This document shows, in pieces, positions 34,466 to 45,925 of a DNA stretch of 64,000 bases (the first letter of the stretch is position 1; each line of letters begins with the position of its first letter). The notes beneath the pieces are model-generated. The model was not told the origin of the DNA, did no database searches, and was given only the letters and a program-made list of their open reading frames with translations. The DNA comes from Hymenopus coronatus (Eukaryota; Arthropoda; Insecta; Mantodea; Hymenopodidae). The stretch spans positions 18,283,001 to 18,347,000 of the forward strand of contig CM060880.1 of NCBI GenBank assembly GCA_030762935.1. The letters are read 5' to 3'. The position numbers and the translations under genes were made by a program.

Positions 34466-34747
34466 TTATTTATGGACGCTCTTTAGCTGCTTTGGTTCTC
34501 AGCGTCCCATTCTATATTGGGCGTGAAAGATCGCTTAATTTTGCTCAGAGGCCTCTCTTATCAGGCTTGAGATTCTTTTACGTGCCGTAAATCTATGACA
34601 CGGGACCCACAGCTTTACTTCCCTTCCGAAGGAAGCCGTGCTAAGGATTTTTACGCCCGAAAAAATCCATCGTCCTCCGCCGGGTTTGAACCCGCGACCT
34701 TGAGTATATGAAGTTAGCATGGTAAACATTACACCACGGAGGGCGAC
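34466..34747 (-). mobile_element. SINE1 copy d, inserted in a REP-A remnant
   Basis: Full-length minus-strand SINE1 with B box GGGTTCAAACCC and the standard body and tail. Immediately to its right lies GCTAGAGAAAGTCATGTGAG followed by ACACATAAG, which is the terminal block of REP-A, so the SINE landed in or beside an older REP-A copy. Confidence 0.85.
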
Positions 34748-34785
34748 ACAGCTAGAGAAAGTCATGTGAGTGCAACACATAAGCT
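34748..34785 (+). mobile_element. REP-A terminal fragment
   Basis: Only the 3' signature remains: CTAGAGAAAGTCATGTGAGTG then CAACACATAAG. The rest of this copy is not found on the far side of SINE1 copy d. Confidence 0.6.
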
Positions 34786-34786
34786 T

Positions 34787-34885
34787 TTTTTTTTGTATTT
34801 CATTTAGAAGCCCCCTTTAACATTTAAGGTCATAACGGGGGCTTTGCGTTACAAACAATTCGTCTGTAGGTTCTTTACGTTGGGT
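34787..34885 (-). mobile_element. SINE3 copy c, tail fragment
   Basis: AGCCCCCTTTAACATTTAAGG and GTCATAACGGGGGCTTTG correspond to the tail of SINE3 copy b (AGCCCACTTTAACATCAATGG, GTCATATAGAGGGCTTTG). The tRNA-like head is missing. Confidence 0.6.
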
Positions 34886-34890
34886 TTAAA

Positions 34891-35140
34891 TCCTTTTTAC
34901 TTTCTCTACATAGTGTATAGAGAAGGTATTGTAATGCACTCATAAATTCGATACCGAGATTTCACCGGAAATGCATGTTTTGAGACCTCCTGAATACAAA
35001 AAAAAAGTATTTTTGGAAAAATATCCGCGTGTGTGTGTGGGCAGCAGAGCTCAAAAACGAAAAGACCGTTAAAAACCAAACTTGGTATTTAGGTTTGGTA
35101 TCTTCCAAGGATGCAACACTAAGGTTTTCAAGCAGTTAAG
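34891..35140 (+). mobile_element. REP-A copy 10, 5' fragment
   Basis: Begins TTTTTACTTTCTCTACATAG, with part of the palindrome deleted, continues through ATTTCACCGGAAATG and AAACGAAAAGACCG to AGGATGCAACACTAAGG, and then stops where an inverted-repeat element begins. Confidence 0.77.
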
Positions 35141-35149
35141 CTTGCTTTA

Positions 35150-35365
35150 ATCATAGACAGAGTAGTAGGTATAGTGCAAGCAAACATATGAGAGCAGTCA
35201 AGTTGCGCAGTTCAAGGAGTGGGGGAAGAGGCGGAGTCTTCAAGCGATAGCCATGCAATAGGCAAACGCACCAAGATCCGACTGCAGCAGTCACATCTTG
35301 CCACTGCGCATCATGTTTACACTGCTCTCGTCCATTTGCACGGACAATACGTATAGCTGCTGAAC
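35150..35365 (+). repeat. Left arm of an inverted-repeat element split by LINE C
   Basis: Contains GAGCAGTCAAGTTGCGCAG, AAGGAGTGGGGGAAGAGGC and GCGCATCATGTTTACACTGC. The reverse complement of 41010-41225 has the same order: GAGCAGTCAAGTTTCGCAG, AAGGAGTGGGGGAAAGAGGC and GTGCATCATGTTTACAGCGC. Similarity is high in the core and weaker at the ends. Confidence 0.75.
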
Positions 35366-35975
35366 AATTTCAGGTACCGCTTTTTTCTGTTTATTTTTAC
35401 TGTTATGAGTTAGAAGTTTAGGATGAAAGGTAAAATATAGAAATAAGACATATAAAAGTTTTTTAGCTAATAATCCCCAAGCTACGGATTTTTTTTTAAT
35501 TCAGATTTCTTTATTCGAAATGTGGCCTGGTGCCGGTACATTTGGGCCCGGCTTACAGGCTTAAAATGACATGAAATTATAATTTATGTATTCATACAGA
35601 TAGCCTTTTGGGCTTGATACAACCCATTCAGTGACCGGCTTTAGGTCACCGAGAACAGTTGAGTTCAGTATGTTTTATTGTTGTTTGGATTTACCAACAG
35701 ATTTTTTTTCCCTACTTATATACATATGTGCACATGGCCATGCGAAGCACGTCCCATTAGGCACGCTCACTTACACTCACATACATACGCACACGCATTC
35801 CACTTACACACGATACTATACAAATATACACTTCACTATTTACACTATGTACATTTCCGCTGAGCGGCAGCTCGGAAATTCGGTTTTGTTTGACGCCATG
35901 TTTGACGGCCTCTGTCGTAGTTGTGGCTGACCTGGGACCGTTGGAATGGGCTGGGCGCCGTGTGAGGTGTTTAAG

Positions 35976-38643
35976 TTAAAACATCCGGATCCTGGAATGT
36001 TTCCGGTGTTTTGGTTCGCCGGTGCCTATGTGCGAGATGAGCTCGTTTTTGTGGTTTCTAATGCGTGCCCAGACCGCTGTACCACGTTTGTGTATGGATT
36101 CAAGGATGGTGGGCATTAGGCTTTCTTGGTGGATCATGGTGTTGGGAGTTAGGATAGGGGCGCGAAGGATCTTTCTGAGGGAGAGGTTTTGTATGGTTTG
36201 GAGGTGGCGTAAGGCGGTTTTGGAAGCGTTGGCCCAGACCACGCAAGCGTACAGGACCACTGACAGTATGAATGCTTTGTACAATATAAGTTTTGATTTT
36301 ACATGCAGTTTTTTACTGCGAAAAATGGGGGCGCATAACTTTAACCGCTGTCGCCCTTTGTTGGCGGTATTTTTAATGTGGGTGGTCCACCGCATTTTGC
36401 GGTCCATGGTGACGCCTAGGTATTTCACTTGCTGACGACGGTGCAGTCTTTGACCACCGACCGTTAGGTCCATTGCCGGAGATTTGAGCCGCTGGGAAAA
36501 ATAGATTAGCTGGCATTTGGTTGCGTTAATTTCAATTTTCCAGTCGTGGAGCCATGACAGGAAGCGGTCAACATACCGCTGCATTTCTAAAATATAAAAA
36601 CGAGGATTTTTGTGGTGATTGTAGATGGCAGTGTCGTCAGCATACATGGCCACCTTGCATCTGGCGTCCACGGGGAAATCATTGGTGAATAGTATATACA
36701 AAAGAGGGGACATTAGTGCCCCTTGTGGCACGCCAGCCTGCATAACACGCTCCCGAGAGGAAGCGCGACCCACTTGGACGTAGAAGCGGATGTTTTCTAG
36801 AAAACTGTGCAGTAAAAACATGAAATTTTGGAGGCCGGGAAAGTTGCGGTGCAATTTATAGATGAGGCCATTGTGCCAGCACCGGTCGAAAGCGGCTTCT
36901 ACGTCCAGAAATAGCGCCAACGTCGAAGCCCCATTGTTAAATTGCTCGGTGACGTCATCAGCTAATCTAAGCAATTGCAATTCTGTGGAATGACTTTTTC
37001 TAAAACCAAACTGAGATTTTGACAATACATTCATCTCCGAAACTTGTTTTTGGAGTCGACAAAGAATAAGTTTTTCGAGCAATTTTCAAATAGTAGACAA
37101 GAGACTAATGGGGCGATAATTTTGAGGTTGCCTGGTGCTTTTCCCTTGTTTTGGGAGCATAATTATCTTGGCTAGTTTCCAAGTTGCGGGGAAATGGTTT
37201 AGCCTCAAGCAGGCGTTAAATATCTTGGTTAGCTGCACCAGGGCTTTTCTCGGGAGATGTTTGAGTTCCTCATTAGTCACTTTGTCCGGGCCGGCGGCTT
37301 TCCCATTAGGCAATTTCCTAATGAGCTTGTACACTTCCTGCGGTGTAATGTGTTTTATGTTTTGCTCATGCTTCTGCGCCACCCAGTTTTGTACCCAAGT
37401 CTCCACCTCCTCTTCCTGGATGGGGTTTGTCGTGGGGTTTTCTGTGAACCTGTCTTTGAGACAGTCGGCGAACACCTCGGCTTTCTCCTCTGAGGAGAAG
37501 TGCAGGCCGAGTTGAGTGTGCAACGCCTCAGAGCCGGTGTTGACACTAGAGGAGACTTTAAATGCCCTTAATAATTTCCACAAAGAATGGTCCAGATGTG
37601 TGGTACTCAGCATTCTGTTTTCCCACTGCTCAATTTTGTTAACTTGAATTTGATGCCGAATGACCTTGCGTAGCCATTTTGCTAGCATTTTGTATTCGGG
37701 CTGTCGGGTGTACCGCCAAAGTCTCGTCAAGCGGCGCCTCCTAGCAATGAGAAGCTCCACCTCAGGGTACGTGCAAAAACTGGGTGGACTACTGGTGTGT
37801 GTGGTAGCATTTCTTTTGGCCGTGCGCAGCGAAGCAGTAAAGCTTTCAATGGCGGCGTCAATGTCTGCTTCGCTGTAGTATGATAGTTTGGGCTGCGCCA
37901 TCTGGTGCATTTGTGTGGAGAAGACATCCCAGCCTGTCTCCGCCCGTTTTTGTGGGCCGGTTGTGCCCGCTGTGATAGCGCCGCAAATGTCAAAATGCAC
38001 GGGCAGATGGTCGGAGTCCAAACTGTGATACACTGTGAAATGTTGTGAAAGTGCCGCATTTTTTGAAATCACGAAATCCAAAATCTCGGGGTCGAAGTGC
38101 CCCGATCTGTGCCAAAAAGTGGGTTCTGGGGGGAAGTGGGCCTGGATGTCATCATTGTCAGTTATAAGTTCAACCAGGAGATTTCCAGCCGCGTTTGCTC
38201 GACGTGAATGCCACCATGGGTGCCGAGCATTGAAATCTCCTGCAATTATAACGTGCTCCTCCAGGTTGAGGATTTTCTCGAGATCTTGTATACAATTTGG
38301 GGAGTCGGGGGCCCGATAGAGTGCTACCAGCATCACCGTGCTTTTGTTAATACGAGTTTTGAAAGCCGTACACTCTAATGCTGCCAATGGTGGAAGCGTA
38401 ACAGGAGCATGAGCAATAGTGTTTTTTAATAAAATAGCGGTGCCAAGTCTGTCAGTCCGAAAAAGTTGGTAACCCCTGAGCTTGAAAAGTGTGCCCTGGT
38501 TTTAATTTAGTTTCGCAAATGAATGCGATATCAATTTTGTTACGCCGCAGGTAGTTTTCAAGTTCATGCTGCTGCCTGTAGATGCCGTCTGCATTCCACA
38601 GGAGCGCGCGAGTTAAAGATATACCTCCCCTTACATGAGCCAT
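35976..38643 (-). pseudogene. LINE C ORF2: endonuclease and reverse transcriptase, broken
   Basis: Starts MAHVRGGISLTRALLWNADG at 38643, a standard endonuclease opening, with ICETKLKPGH. An indel near 38475 shifts frame; from about 38470 the protein continues with GDFNARHPWWHSRR, DSDHLPVHFD and NGKAAGPDKVT. A TGA at 37086-37088 interrupts right after NYRPISLLSTI, and the same frame resumes with SQFGFRKSHSTELQ, LFLDVEAAFDRCWH, GVPQGALMSPLLY and the catalytic YADD (36633-36644). It ends at 35976. No RNase H is present. Similar in domain order to LINE B ORF2 but diverged. Confidence 0.88.
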
Positions 38644-38930
38644 TTATTCGAAGAGGGTAGATAAAAGGCATATGATGGTGTCGATTTTCTCCCAGGTGCC
38701 CGTGCAGCTTTTAAATTTAGCAATGAAGGGCTGGCTGCACCTTTGGCAGAAGTGCCGGCAAATCAAAAGATTTAAAGAAATTCAGTAGGTCTTTTAGACC
38801 ACTCAGATCGCCCCAGAAGGCGCCTGAGTGGGGGTGAAATCTGGAGGCGGGCCATTGGGTGGCGGCATGGGTGCCGTTTGACCTCCTGTGGCGCCTGCAA
38901 ATGAGACGCCGGCTTTAACCAGGGTCGGGT

Positions 38931-40492
38931 TCAGAATGGGGGTTGGCCCTGGAGGGGCACTGTGAGTTGTCCTGGCCATGGCTGCCAGTTGACGGCGTGG
39001 CGTTCGTTTCTAAACGTCTCACACCCTCTGTAACTGGCAGGATGTGTTTCCCCGCAGTTTGCACACCGGGGTTCGACGGCATCCTGTGCCTTTTTTGGGC
39101 AGTCAGCCAGATGGTGAACGCCACTGCAGAGGACGCAACAGGAGGTCATGTTACACATTTTAAAAGTGTGCCATAGCTGTTGACAATTATAGCATTGTGT
39201 GATATTGTAGTTGGTTTTGAGGACCTCCACGGCGACCATCATATGGCACACCTCTCTTTCCTGCAATAACAGTTGATTTTTTGTGGTCCTGTCAAGACTT
39301 ACCTGGAAATTTGGCAGAGGTCGGCCTCGGGACTGCATTTGACGTACCTGGACGCCGGTGTAGCCTTTCTCAACGAGGTTTTCCCGGACGAAATCCTCCT
39401 CCAGGTCCTTGGGGAGCCGCTTGATGACGAACCGGAGTGGTTGCTCGCTCCGGGGGGTAAAGCTGAAATGTTCAATCCCTGCGTCCTTCAGGCGGTTCAT
39501 CGTGGGCATGTCGTCTTGTTTCCTCTGGAGGAAGAGCTTGAGGCAGTGGCGTGTGTTCTGTAATTTGAAAGAACCCGCCGGGAGGGAGTTCCGGAGAATG
39601 TGAAGAGCTTTCCTTGTGTGCCGGCTGTCCGGGATAATTATTCGCGGTGGCTTCTGCTCAGCGGTAGCTGAGATGGCGGATGTGGAAGGGGGATCATTGG
39701 AGGTGGAGGGAGCAGCAGCAGTTGCTAAGGAGGAGGAGGAGGAAGGATCAATTGTTTTGGAGGTGGAGGGTGTCTTGGTTCTGGAGATGGAGGGGGAAAG
39801 AGTTTTGGTGGTGGACAGGGGGAAAGATTTGGAGGTGGAGGGCGTTTGACGTTGGCGTCTCGGGTCAGCTGGGTGTGGGCTCCGTCGGGGCTGTGGAGGT
39901 TGCTTTGGGCTTTCTGTTCCATCGTCTTCTGTGTTCTTTGCTGTTGCAAGCGCGGAGAAGCGGTTGCTAGTGGACATTGGGGTGTGATGGACATGTTTAG
40001 TCTTATTTTTCTTTTTGTCCAACGGTGTCCCGGGAAGCTCGGATTCGGAGGCACTGCTTAGGGGGTGTCACTGCCATGGAGAGGGCGCTTGCGCGCAGTG
40101 GCAGTGCACCACCCCCCGTCCATCTGCACAAGCTCGCGTTTCCTCTGTGCATGATTTAAATAACACAGCGCGAGGGCGTTGGTAACGTGTTTGATTTGAA
40201 TTCCAGGTTCCATAACCATGAGACTATTCTGGTAGAACGTGATTTGTTCCTGAATAGCTGCAACCTCTCGTTGTAGTCGTTTGAATTCACGCTCCCTTGT
40301 TCTTTCTTCCTTCTCGTTCGTATCCATTTCAGCTGGTTGCTGGCTGGCTAATTTGGGCGGCGGCGGCGGCATCTGGGCATAGTTAGCGGTAGCAGCCGCT
40401 ATACGAGAGCGCGGCGGTCCGTCGCCTTCAGCATTTTCTGGGCCGGCCTGTGCCAGGGCTGTGGCAACAGCTGATGTCTCAGCAGACGCCAT
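38931..40492 (-). pseudogene. LINE C ORF1, gag-like protein with a one-base frameshift
   Basis: Two overlapping frames. The N-terminal part starts MASAETSAVATALAQ at 40492, has a coiled-coil-like RTREREFKRLQREVAAIQEQ and runs to a stop at 40058. The second frame covers 40022-38931 (363 codons from its first Met) with NRFSALATA, a Ser/Thr/Pro-rich linker, LRFVIKRLPKDLEED, and zinc knuckles CYNCQQLWHTFKMC, CVLCSGVHHLADC and CANCGETHPASYRGC. Loss of one C in a C run near 40065 explains the break, so one ORF1 of about 520 codons is likely in the ancestor. Role: RNA-binding partner of ORF2 in the retrotransposon particle. Confidence 0.82.
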
Positions 40493-41009
40493 GATGCTTC
40501 GTAGCGGTCAACGCTCCACAGCTGCAAGGCCTGCTGGGACCTCTGGCTTGGCTTGGGGACGCGCAGAGTGCGTGCAACAGCGGCACACGGCAGCATGTCC
40601 CTCTCTTGAAGGATATTGTTATAACAGTTATATGTAAACTGAGCAGGACCCACTTCACCAAAAGAAAATACACCAACGCCAATTTAATTCACTAAATTAG
40701 AACAAACACTATAAACACTGGTTTCACTTTCACATATTCACAAGTATTTCAATTTAATATTTACAGGTTTATGTCTACACGAATCATTCGCGATAGGCAC
40801 ACATAAACACTCCAACGATGGTGTCCAAACACTGTTAAAAAGGAGTAAATAAATATATAAATAAGCACTTTAATGAACTTAACCACCAAGGAAAAATAAG
40901 CAGGCTACGGAATGTGTATATAGACATACTATTTGAGGCAATCTAATCCCGCCATATCCCCACGTGATTCTGCCACAGAATAGAGTCCTACCATGTGTCC
41001 GGCGGAGTG

Positions 41010-41225
41010 ATATTTTCCGTGTTAGTACACGAGAGCGCTGTAAACATGATGCACAGTAACATGATCTGATTGTTGCAGCTGGTCGGCAGCCCATATCTTA
41101 TTGCGTTTATCTGTTCATGGTTATCGCTTCCAGTCTCTGCCTCTTTCCCCCACTCCTTATACTGCGAAACTTGACTGCTCACGTCTATTTGCAAGGATTA
41201 CACATTAGGGTTTGTTGATTTTTAC
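41010..41225 (-). repeat. Right arm of the inverted-repeat element split by LINE C
   Basis: Inverted counterpart of 35150-35365. The gaps from each arm to LINE C are similar (roughly 110-125 bases), so removing LINE C leaves an element of about 0.65 kb with arms near 200 bp and a central loop. Confidence 0.73.
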
Positions 41226-42389
41226 TTTGAGCAAGCTTCACAACCAAGTGCTAGCGTTTGTTTAAAGCTGGCTAAATTCCCCTTCCGTGACGTAGATAAG
41301 CCATATCTTGTGATTTGGCGGGAAACCTCATTTTAACAACTCAATGAAGGGTTAAAGCTATGGCGGAATCACAGAAATAAAATTAAGATTCACTCTTTTC
41401 TGCTGTCTCTTTGTGGATTGTTTCATAAATGACATCTGATGTATGATGACATGGTGCTCACATTGGCAACATGTCGTTTAGTTCGGAGTTTTGCCGCTAA
41501 CCTTTCCGACACTAACCAACTATGCACCAACTTAAGAATGTTGAGCTCAAGAGGCGACCTGAAATAAAAAGGGGAAACGGTTTTTAAGCCTTAAGCCCAA
41601 CATTGGAACCTGAAAAATGTTTCTACGGAGAAAAGGACGATCTACTGTACTTACAAGTTAACTAAGAGCCGCTTATTCGCAGCTATGCTAGACCATAAAG
41701 GTCGACTATCAAATTTAGCGCATTCTGCTGCGGCTGGCTACATTGATGTAAGTATTTCATTCCATCTAGTTTAATAGCCATAGCCACAAAATAGTGCTTC
41801 TAGTATTGCAGCGAAGGGATAATATTATTGTGACAGTCTACTTGATTCTAGCAGAGCTGTTAAGTATAAAAATAAAGTATCGTATGCAAGAACACACGCA
41901 TGCGATATTGCATTTTACTCTTAGCATGCATATCTGAGCATGCGTGTACGCATCCCTGTATGTGGTGAGGTGCGTAGGCGGACGTCGTCAAATCAGAAGT
42001 GTTTCAAATCAGAGGTGTTGTAGTCGCTCTAAATTTTTGCGTGCTGAATATCGTTTTGCATCCCTTTTATCATAAGGTGCTATTGTTCTGTAAGTAAGAA
42101 ATATAAAACTATTATATTGTATTTAAACAGGCATAGATTGATAGTAGCAATACCTTAGGTTTAAGCTATTGGTGCTCCAATGAAACAAAGACTGGCGTGA
42201 TTCGATGTTAGAAAAACTAATGTTGAAAGAAAAATGTAACTATTATTGGGAGATTTGGTGGAATTCAGCATAATTAGCAAATAGAGCAGCATTAGAAAAA
42301 TAGGAGTAGAAGATCGAGCATGGCCAACATTTACCCATAGGTTAACACGGAAAATGGTTTTTGCTAAGTGTAATTTCTCACCAATTTAA
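41226..42389. other. Spacer, nothing recognised
   Basis: No convincing coding frame; a short region with GCATGCGTGTACGCATCC-type sequence near 41940 has some self-complementarity but no other support. Confidence 0.4.
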
Positions 42390-43650
42390 GTGTCTAAAAG
42401 GAAGTAATAATGCACAGCGGCACCAAATTATTTGCACACTTTGCTAATAGATACTCCAAAAGTTATATACAAATATGTACAATGTTTGAGAAAGAGTGTG
42501 GAGTTTCTGCTTTACTTGTCGCGCCGATAATTGGGGTTTCAGATGGGCCGATCTCTCGGCTGCGCCTTCGTAATTCCACATTAACGGCCGTCGATTGAAA
42601 ATATCCTACTCCTCCCGAGAAACATCCCTCGTCTATGCCAAGCGGCTTGTGTCCTTAACATCGGTTTACACAAATGTGCATACACGAAAAAGCGCACAAG
42701 TAAAGGAGTTTACTTAGAGGCAAATATAGGTAGTTAAAAATAAGGCTCTTCTTTGGAACATGTGACGTATTTTCGTAATATTTTTTCGAAGTACGAGTTT
42801 AAATTTTTGTTTATCTAATATGTATTTAAAACAGTTTTTAACAATGATTTCATGCCATTAACTTTTTTAAACATAGCTTAAGGTTTACAGTCCATTATTT
42901 ACTTTTTACTCTCTCTACACATACTATGTGCATAGTGTATAGAGAAGATATTGTATTGCACCCAAAATTTGATACCAAAATTTCACCGGAAATACATGTT
43001 TTGGGACTTCCTGAATAAAAAAAAATAGAAAATGCTCTTGTGTGTGTATCTGTATTTGTTAGTGTGTCTTTAGCCAGCATTGCTCAAAAACGAAAAGTCG
43101 GTGAAATACAAACTTGATATTTAAGTTCAATATCTTCCAAGGATGCGACACAAAGATTTTCAAGAAAATCTACCCTTTACATGGAAAAAAATTTCAAAAA
43201 TTTTAATTTTCTCAAAAATGGCTCTTACGATTTTGATTAAAATCTCTTATATATAAGATATTAACATGGCAAATAAAATGTATATCTTGAATTTTCTAGG
43301 AATAGCCTCTGAAGACCTGTTTATTTTGTATAACTGGCAAACTGTAAGAGATAGAAAAAAACTTTATGTATGTAAAATGCAGATCTCGATAAAACACACA
43401 GTTTGTGTTATATACATTTTTTTTGTTGAGTTGGCCATTTTCGAGATATTCCTGGTTACTGATTTCAATTTTAAAATAATTTTCTCATAATGGAACTGTC
43501 AGCGCTTGACCATGTAAAGAAATGGATGTCAATTCCCATAGCAACCACATTTTAGAACATTTGGCTCTTGGTTTATCCTAGTATATTGCTTAAGTTTCCT
43601 TCTAATGATGAATTAGATGAGCAAAATGGTGCTCAAATAAACTTGTGGTA
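42390..43650. repeat. Tandem duplication, unit 1 (1261 bp)
   Basis: Runs from GTGTCTAAAAGGAA to AAATAAACTTGTGGTA. The first 500 bases are not REP-A; the rest is REP-A copy 11 and the first 45 or so bases of a SINE2. Unit 2 follows without a gap. A 62-codon frame (42410-42598) repeats in unit 2 (43671-43859) but has no protein-like conservation beyond the duplication itself. Confidence 0.92.
42899..43605 (+). mobile_element. REP-A copy 11, 3' end missing
   Basis: Starts ACTTTTTACTCTCTCTACAC with a slightly altered palindrome (ACTATGTGCATAGTG), keeps ATTTCACCGGAAATA and the ordered blocks to ATCCTAGTATATTGCTTAAG, then runs into the SINE2 tail without the REP-A end. Confidence 0.82.
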
Positions 43651-44922
43651 GTGTCTAAAAGGAAATAATAATGCACAGCGGCACCAAATTATTTGCACAC
43701 TTTGCTAATAGATACTCCAAAAGTTATATACAAATATGTACAATGTTTGAGAAAGAGTGTGGAGTTTCTGCTTTACTTGTTGCGCCGATGATTGGGGTTT
43801 CAGATGGGCCGATCTCTCGGCTGCGCCTTCGTAATTCCACATTAATGGCCATCGACTGAAAATATCCTACTCCTCCCGAGAAACATCCCTCGTCTATGCC
43901 AAGCGGCTTGTGTCCTTAACATCGGTTTACACAAATGTGCATACACCAAAAAGCGCACAAGTAAAGGAGTTTACTTAAAGGCAAATATAGGTAGTTAAAA
44001 ATAAGGCTCTTCTTTGGAACATGTGACGTATTTTCGTAATATTTTTTCGAAGTACGAGTTTAAATTTTTGTTTATCTAATATGTATTTAAAACAGTTTTT
44101 AACAATGATTTCATGCCATTAACTTTTTTAAACATAGCTTAAGGTTTTACAGTCCATTATTTACTTTTTACTCTCTCTACACATACTATGTGCATAGTGT
44201 ATAGAGAAGATATTGTATTGCACCCAAAATTTGATACCGAAATTTCACCAGAAATACATGTTTTGGGACTTCCTGAATAAAAAAAAAAATAGAAAATGCT
44301 CTTGTGTGTGTATCTGTATTTGTTAGTGTGTCTTTAGGCAGCATTGCTCAAAAACGAAAAGTCGGTGAAATACAAACTTGGATATTTAAGTTCAGTATCT
44401 TCCAAGGATGCGACACAAAGATTTTCAAGAAAATCTACCCTTTACATGGAAAAAATGTCAAAAATTTTAATTTTCTCAAAAATGGCTCTTACGATTTTGA
44501 TTAAAATCTCTTATATCTAAGATATTAACATGACAAATAAAATGTATATCTTGAATTTTCTAGGAATAGCCTCTGAAGACCTGTTTATTTTGCATAACTG
44601 GCAAACTGTAAGAGATAGAAAAAAACTTTATGTATGTAAAATGCAGATCTCGATAAAACACACAATTTGTGTTATATACTTTTTTTTGTTTTTTTTGTTG
44701 AGTTGGCCATTTTCGAGATATTCCTGGTTACTGATTTCAATTTTAAAATAATTTTCTCATAATGGAACTGTCAGCGCTTGACCATGTAAAGAAATGGATG
44801 TCAATTCCCATAGCAACCACATTTTAAAATATTTGGCTCTTGGTTTATCCTAGTATATTGCTTAAGTTCCCTTCTAATGATGAATTAGATGAGCAAAATG
44901 GTGCTCAAATAAACTTGTGGTA
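43651..44922. repeat. Tandem duplication, unit 2 (1272 bp)
   Basis: Near-identical to unit 1, with scattered substitutions and a longer T/A run near 44670-44700. The right-hand breakpoint lies inside the SINE2 copy that continues uninterrupted to 45058. Confidence 0.92.
44160..44876 (+). mobile_element. REP-A copy 12, duplicate of copy 11
   Basis: Same sequence and same truncation as copy 11; it exists because of the tandem duplication and is not an independent insertion. Confidence 0.85.
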
Positions 44923-45058
44923 GATGGAGTTTTAATATAACATGACATTCATCTTCTCAGGATAATGGAAAACTTTGGGTAGCTCAACCTAACGAGATTC
45001 GAACTTGGGACCTCTTGACTGTGAGGCCTAAGTACTAATTGCACACTGTGGAAGCAGA
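44877..45058 (-). mobile_element. SINE2 copy c, diverged
   Basis: On plus it starts ATGATGAATTAGATGAGC and GGTGCTCAAATAA, equivalent to SINE2 body blocks, then CTTCTCAGGATAATGG and CTAACGAGATTCGAACTTGG (the reverse complement of the B-box region) and GACTGTGAGGCC. It is older than copies a and b. Its first 45 or so bases are repeated at 43606-43650 by the tandem duplication. Confidence 0.68.
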
Positions 45059-45721
45059 CTATTATTATTATGTTATTGTTATTTATTTGTTTATTTATTT
45101 GTTAACTTAATTGCAGTAACTGTACCAGCCAAATACTATCTCACTTATTGGTCACCAACTGTACACTCCGTTATCTCATATCGCTCTTGTAAGCAAGCAA
45201 TGGATGAGGAAAATAATATGTTTGGACAATAACACTGCCCGCACAGACCGTGCGACTTTTTCATTCTCAGTTCTAAAAGGAATAATAAATATAGTTAATT
45301 ACTAGATAATTCTTCATGCCAAAAGTCATACAAATTGGCTCCATTTTAACATTGTGCTTCCTGGAGCAAAACTTGAAGAAATGTGAAGTTTCATCTCTTA
45401 AAAGGATGCAGGATGGCCTTGCATTCAGATAATGTTCTTGTTCTCAGCAGGCCCTTGTAAGTAATAGGTAGGCCTAGAGATCATTGAGGCAAACCGACAT
45501 CTGATGAACATTTCTAAACTGTGTTTAAACTGTTATATGTCAAGCATATTGCCAAGGACATACAACCTTTGCTTCTTGCACTTCAATAAATTCTGCTCAA
45601 TTGCATCTGCATGACTATAAAACAATAAGAGGAGAGAAGAAGGCATGGTCAGGTCTTTTCAAACATGACTGGCTGTTATTCTCTTCCATATTATTTGCTG
45701 AGTAGATGTCTGGGGATCATT
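45059..45721. other. Spacer, nothing recognised
   Basis: AT-rich with TTATTATTATG-type runs near 45060-45110; no coding signal. Confidence 0.4.
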
Positions 45722-45925
45722 TGACCGCACCATGGCTGAGTGGTTAGACCACTTGCCTCTTGCGACCACATGTGGGATTTGTGGCAGGGTTTCTCGGGGT
45801 CTCCGGTTTCCTCTGCTGTCGCATTCCACCGGTACTCCATCTTCATTTCATGTATCATCAGTATCATTGCCTGCAGTGCCATTGCAGTAAAAGTGGGCAT
45901 TAAACACTATCAAAAAAAAGGAGGG
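45722..45925 (+). mobile_element. SINE E (tRNA-derived)
   Basis: Head ACCATGGCTGAGTGGTTAGA resembles the 5' half of a serine- or leucine-type tRNA. The B-box position is degraded (ATGTGGGATTTGTGG). The body has CTCCGGTTTCCTCTGCTGTC and GCATTCCACCGGTACTCC, sharing its central block with SINE D, followed by ATCATTGCCTGCAGTGCC and an A-rich tail ending AAAAAAAAGG. Confidence 0.65.

Larger units (their letters stand above)
35489..40900 (-). mobile_element. LINE C: Jockey-type non-LTR retrotransposon, near full length
   Basis: About 5.4 kb on the minus strand: 5' leader (40493-40900), ORF1 (gag-like), ORF2 (endonuclease and RT, no RNase H), a 3'UTR of about 0.48 kb and a short poly(A) (T run at 35489-35497 on plus). 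CAAGCTACGGA (35478-35488) and CAGGCTACGGA (40901-40911) match at 10 of 11 positions and are a likely target duplication. Each ORF has small lesions. It differs clearly from LINE B in sequence and in its poly(A) rather than pentamer tail. Confidence 0.88.

Noticed and set aside
39616..39849. Plus-strand Glu/Val-rich frame near 39.7 kb
   Set aside because: Opposite strand of the Ser/Pro-rich linker of LINE C ORF1; low-complexity shadow.
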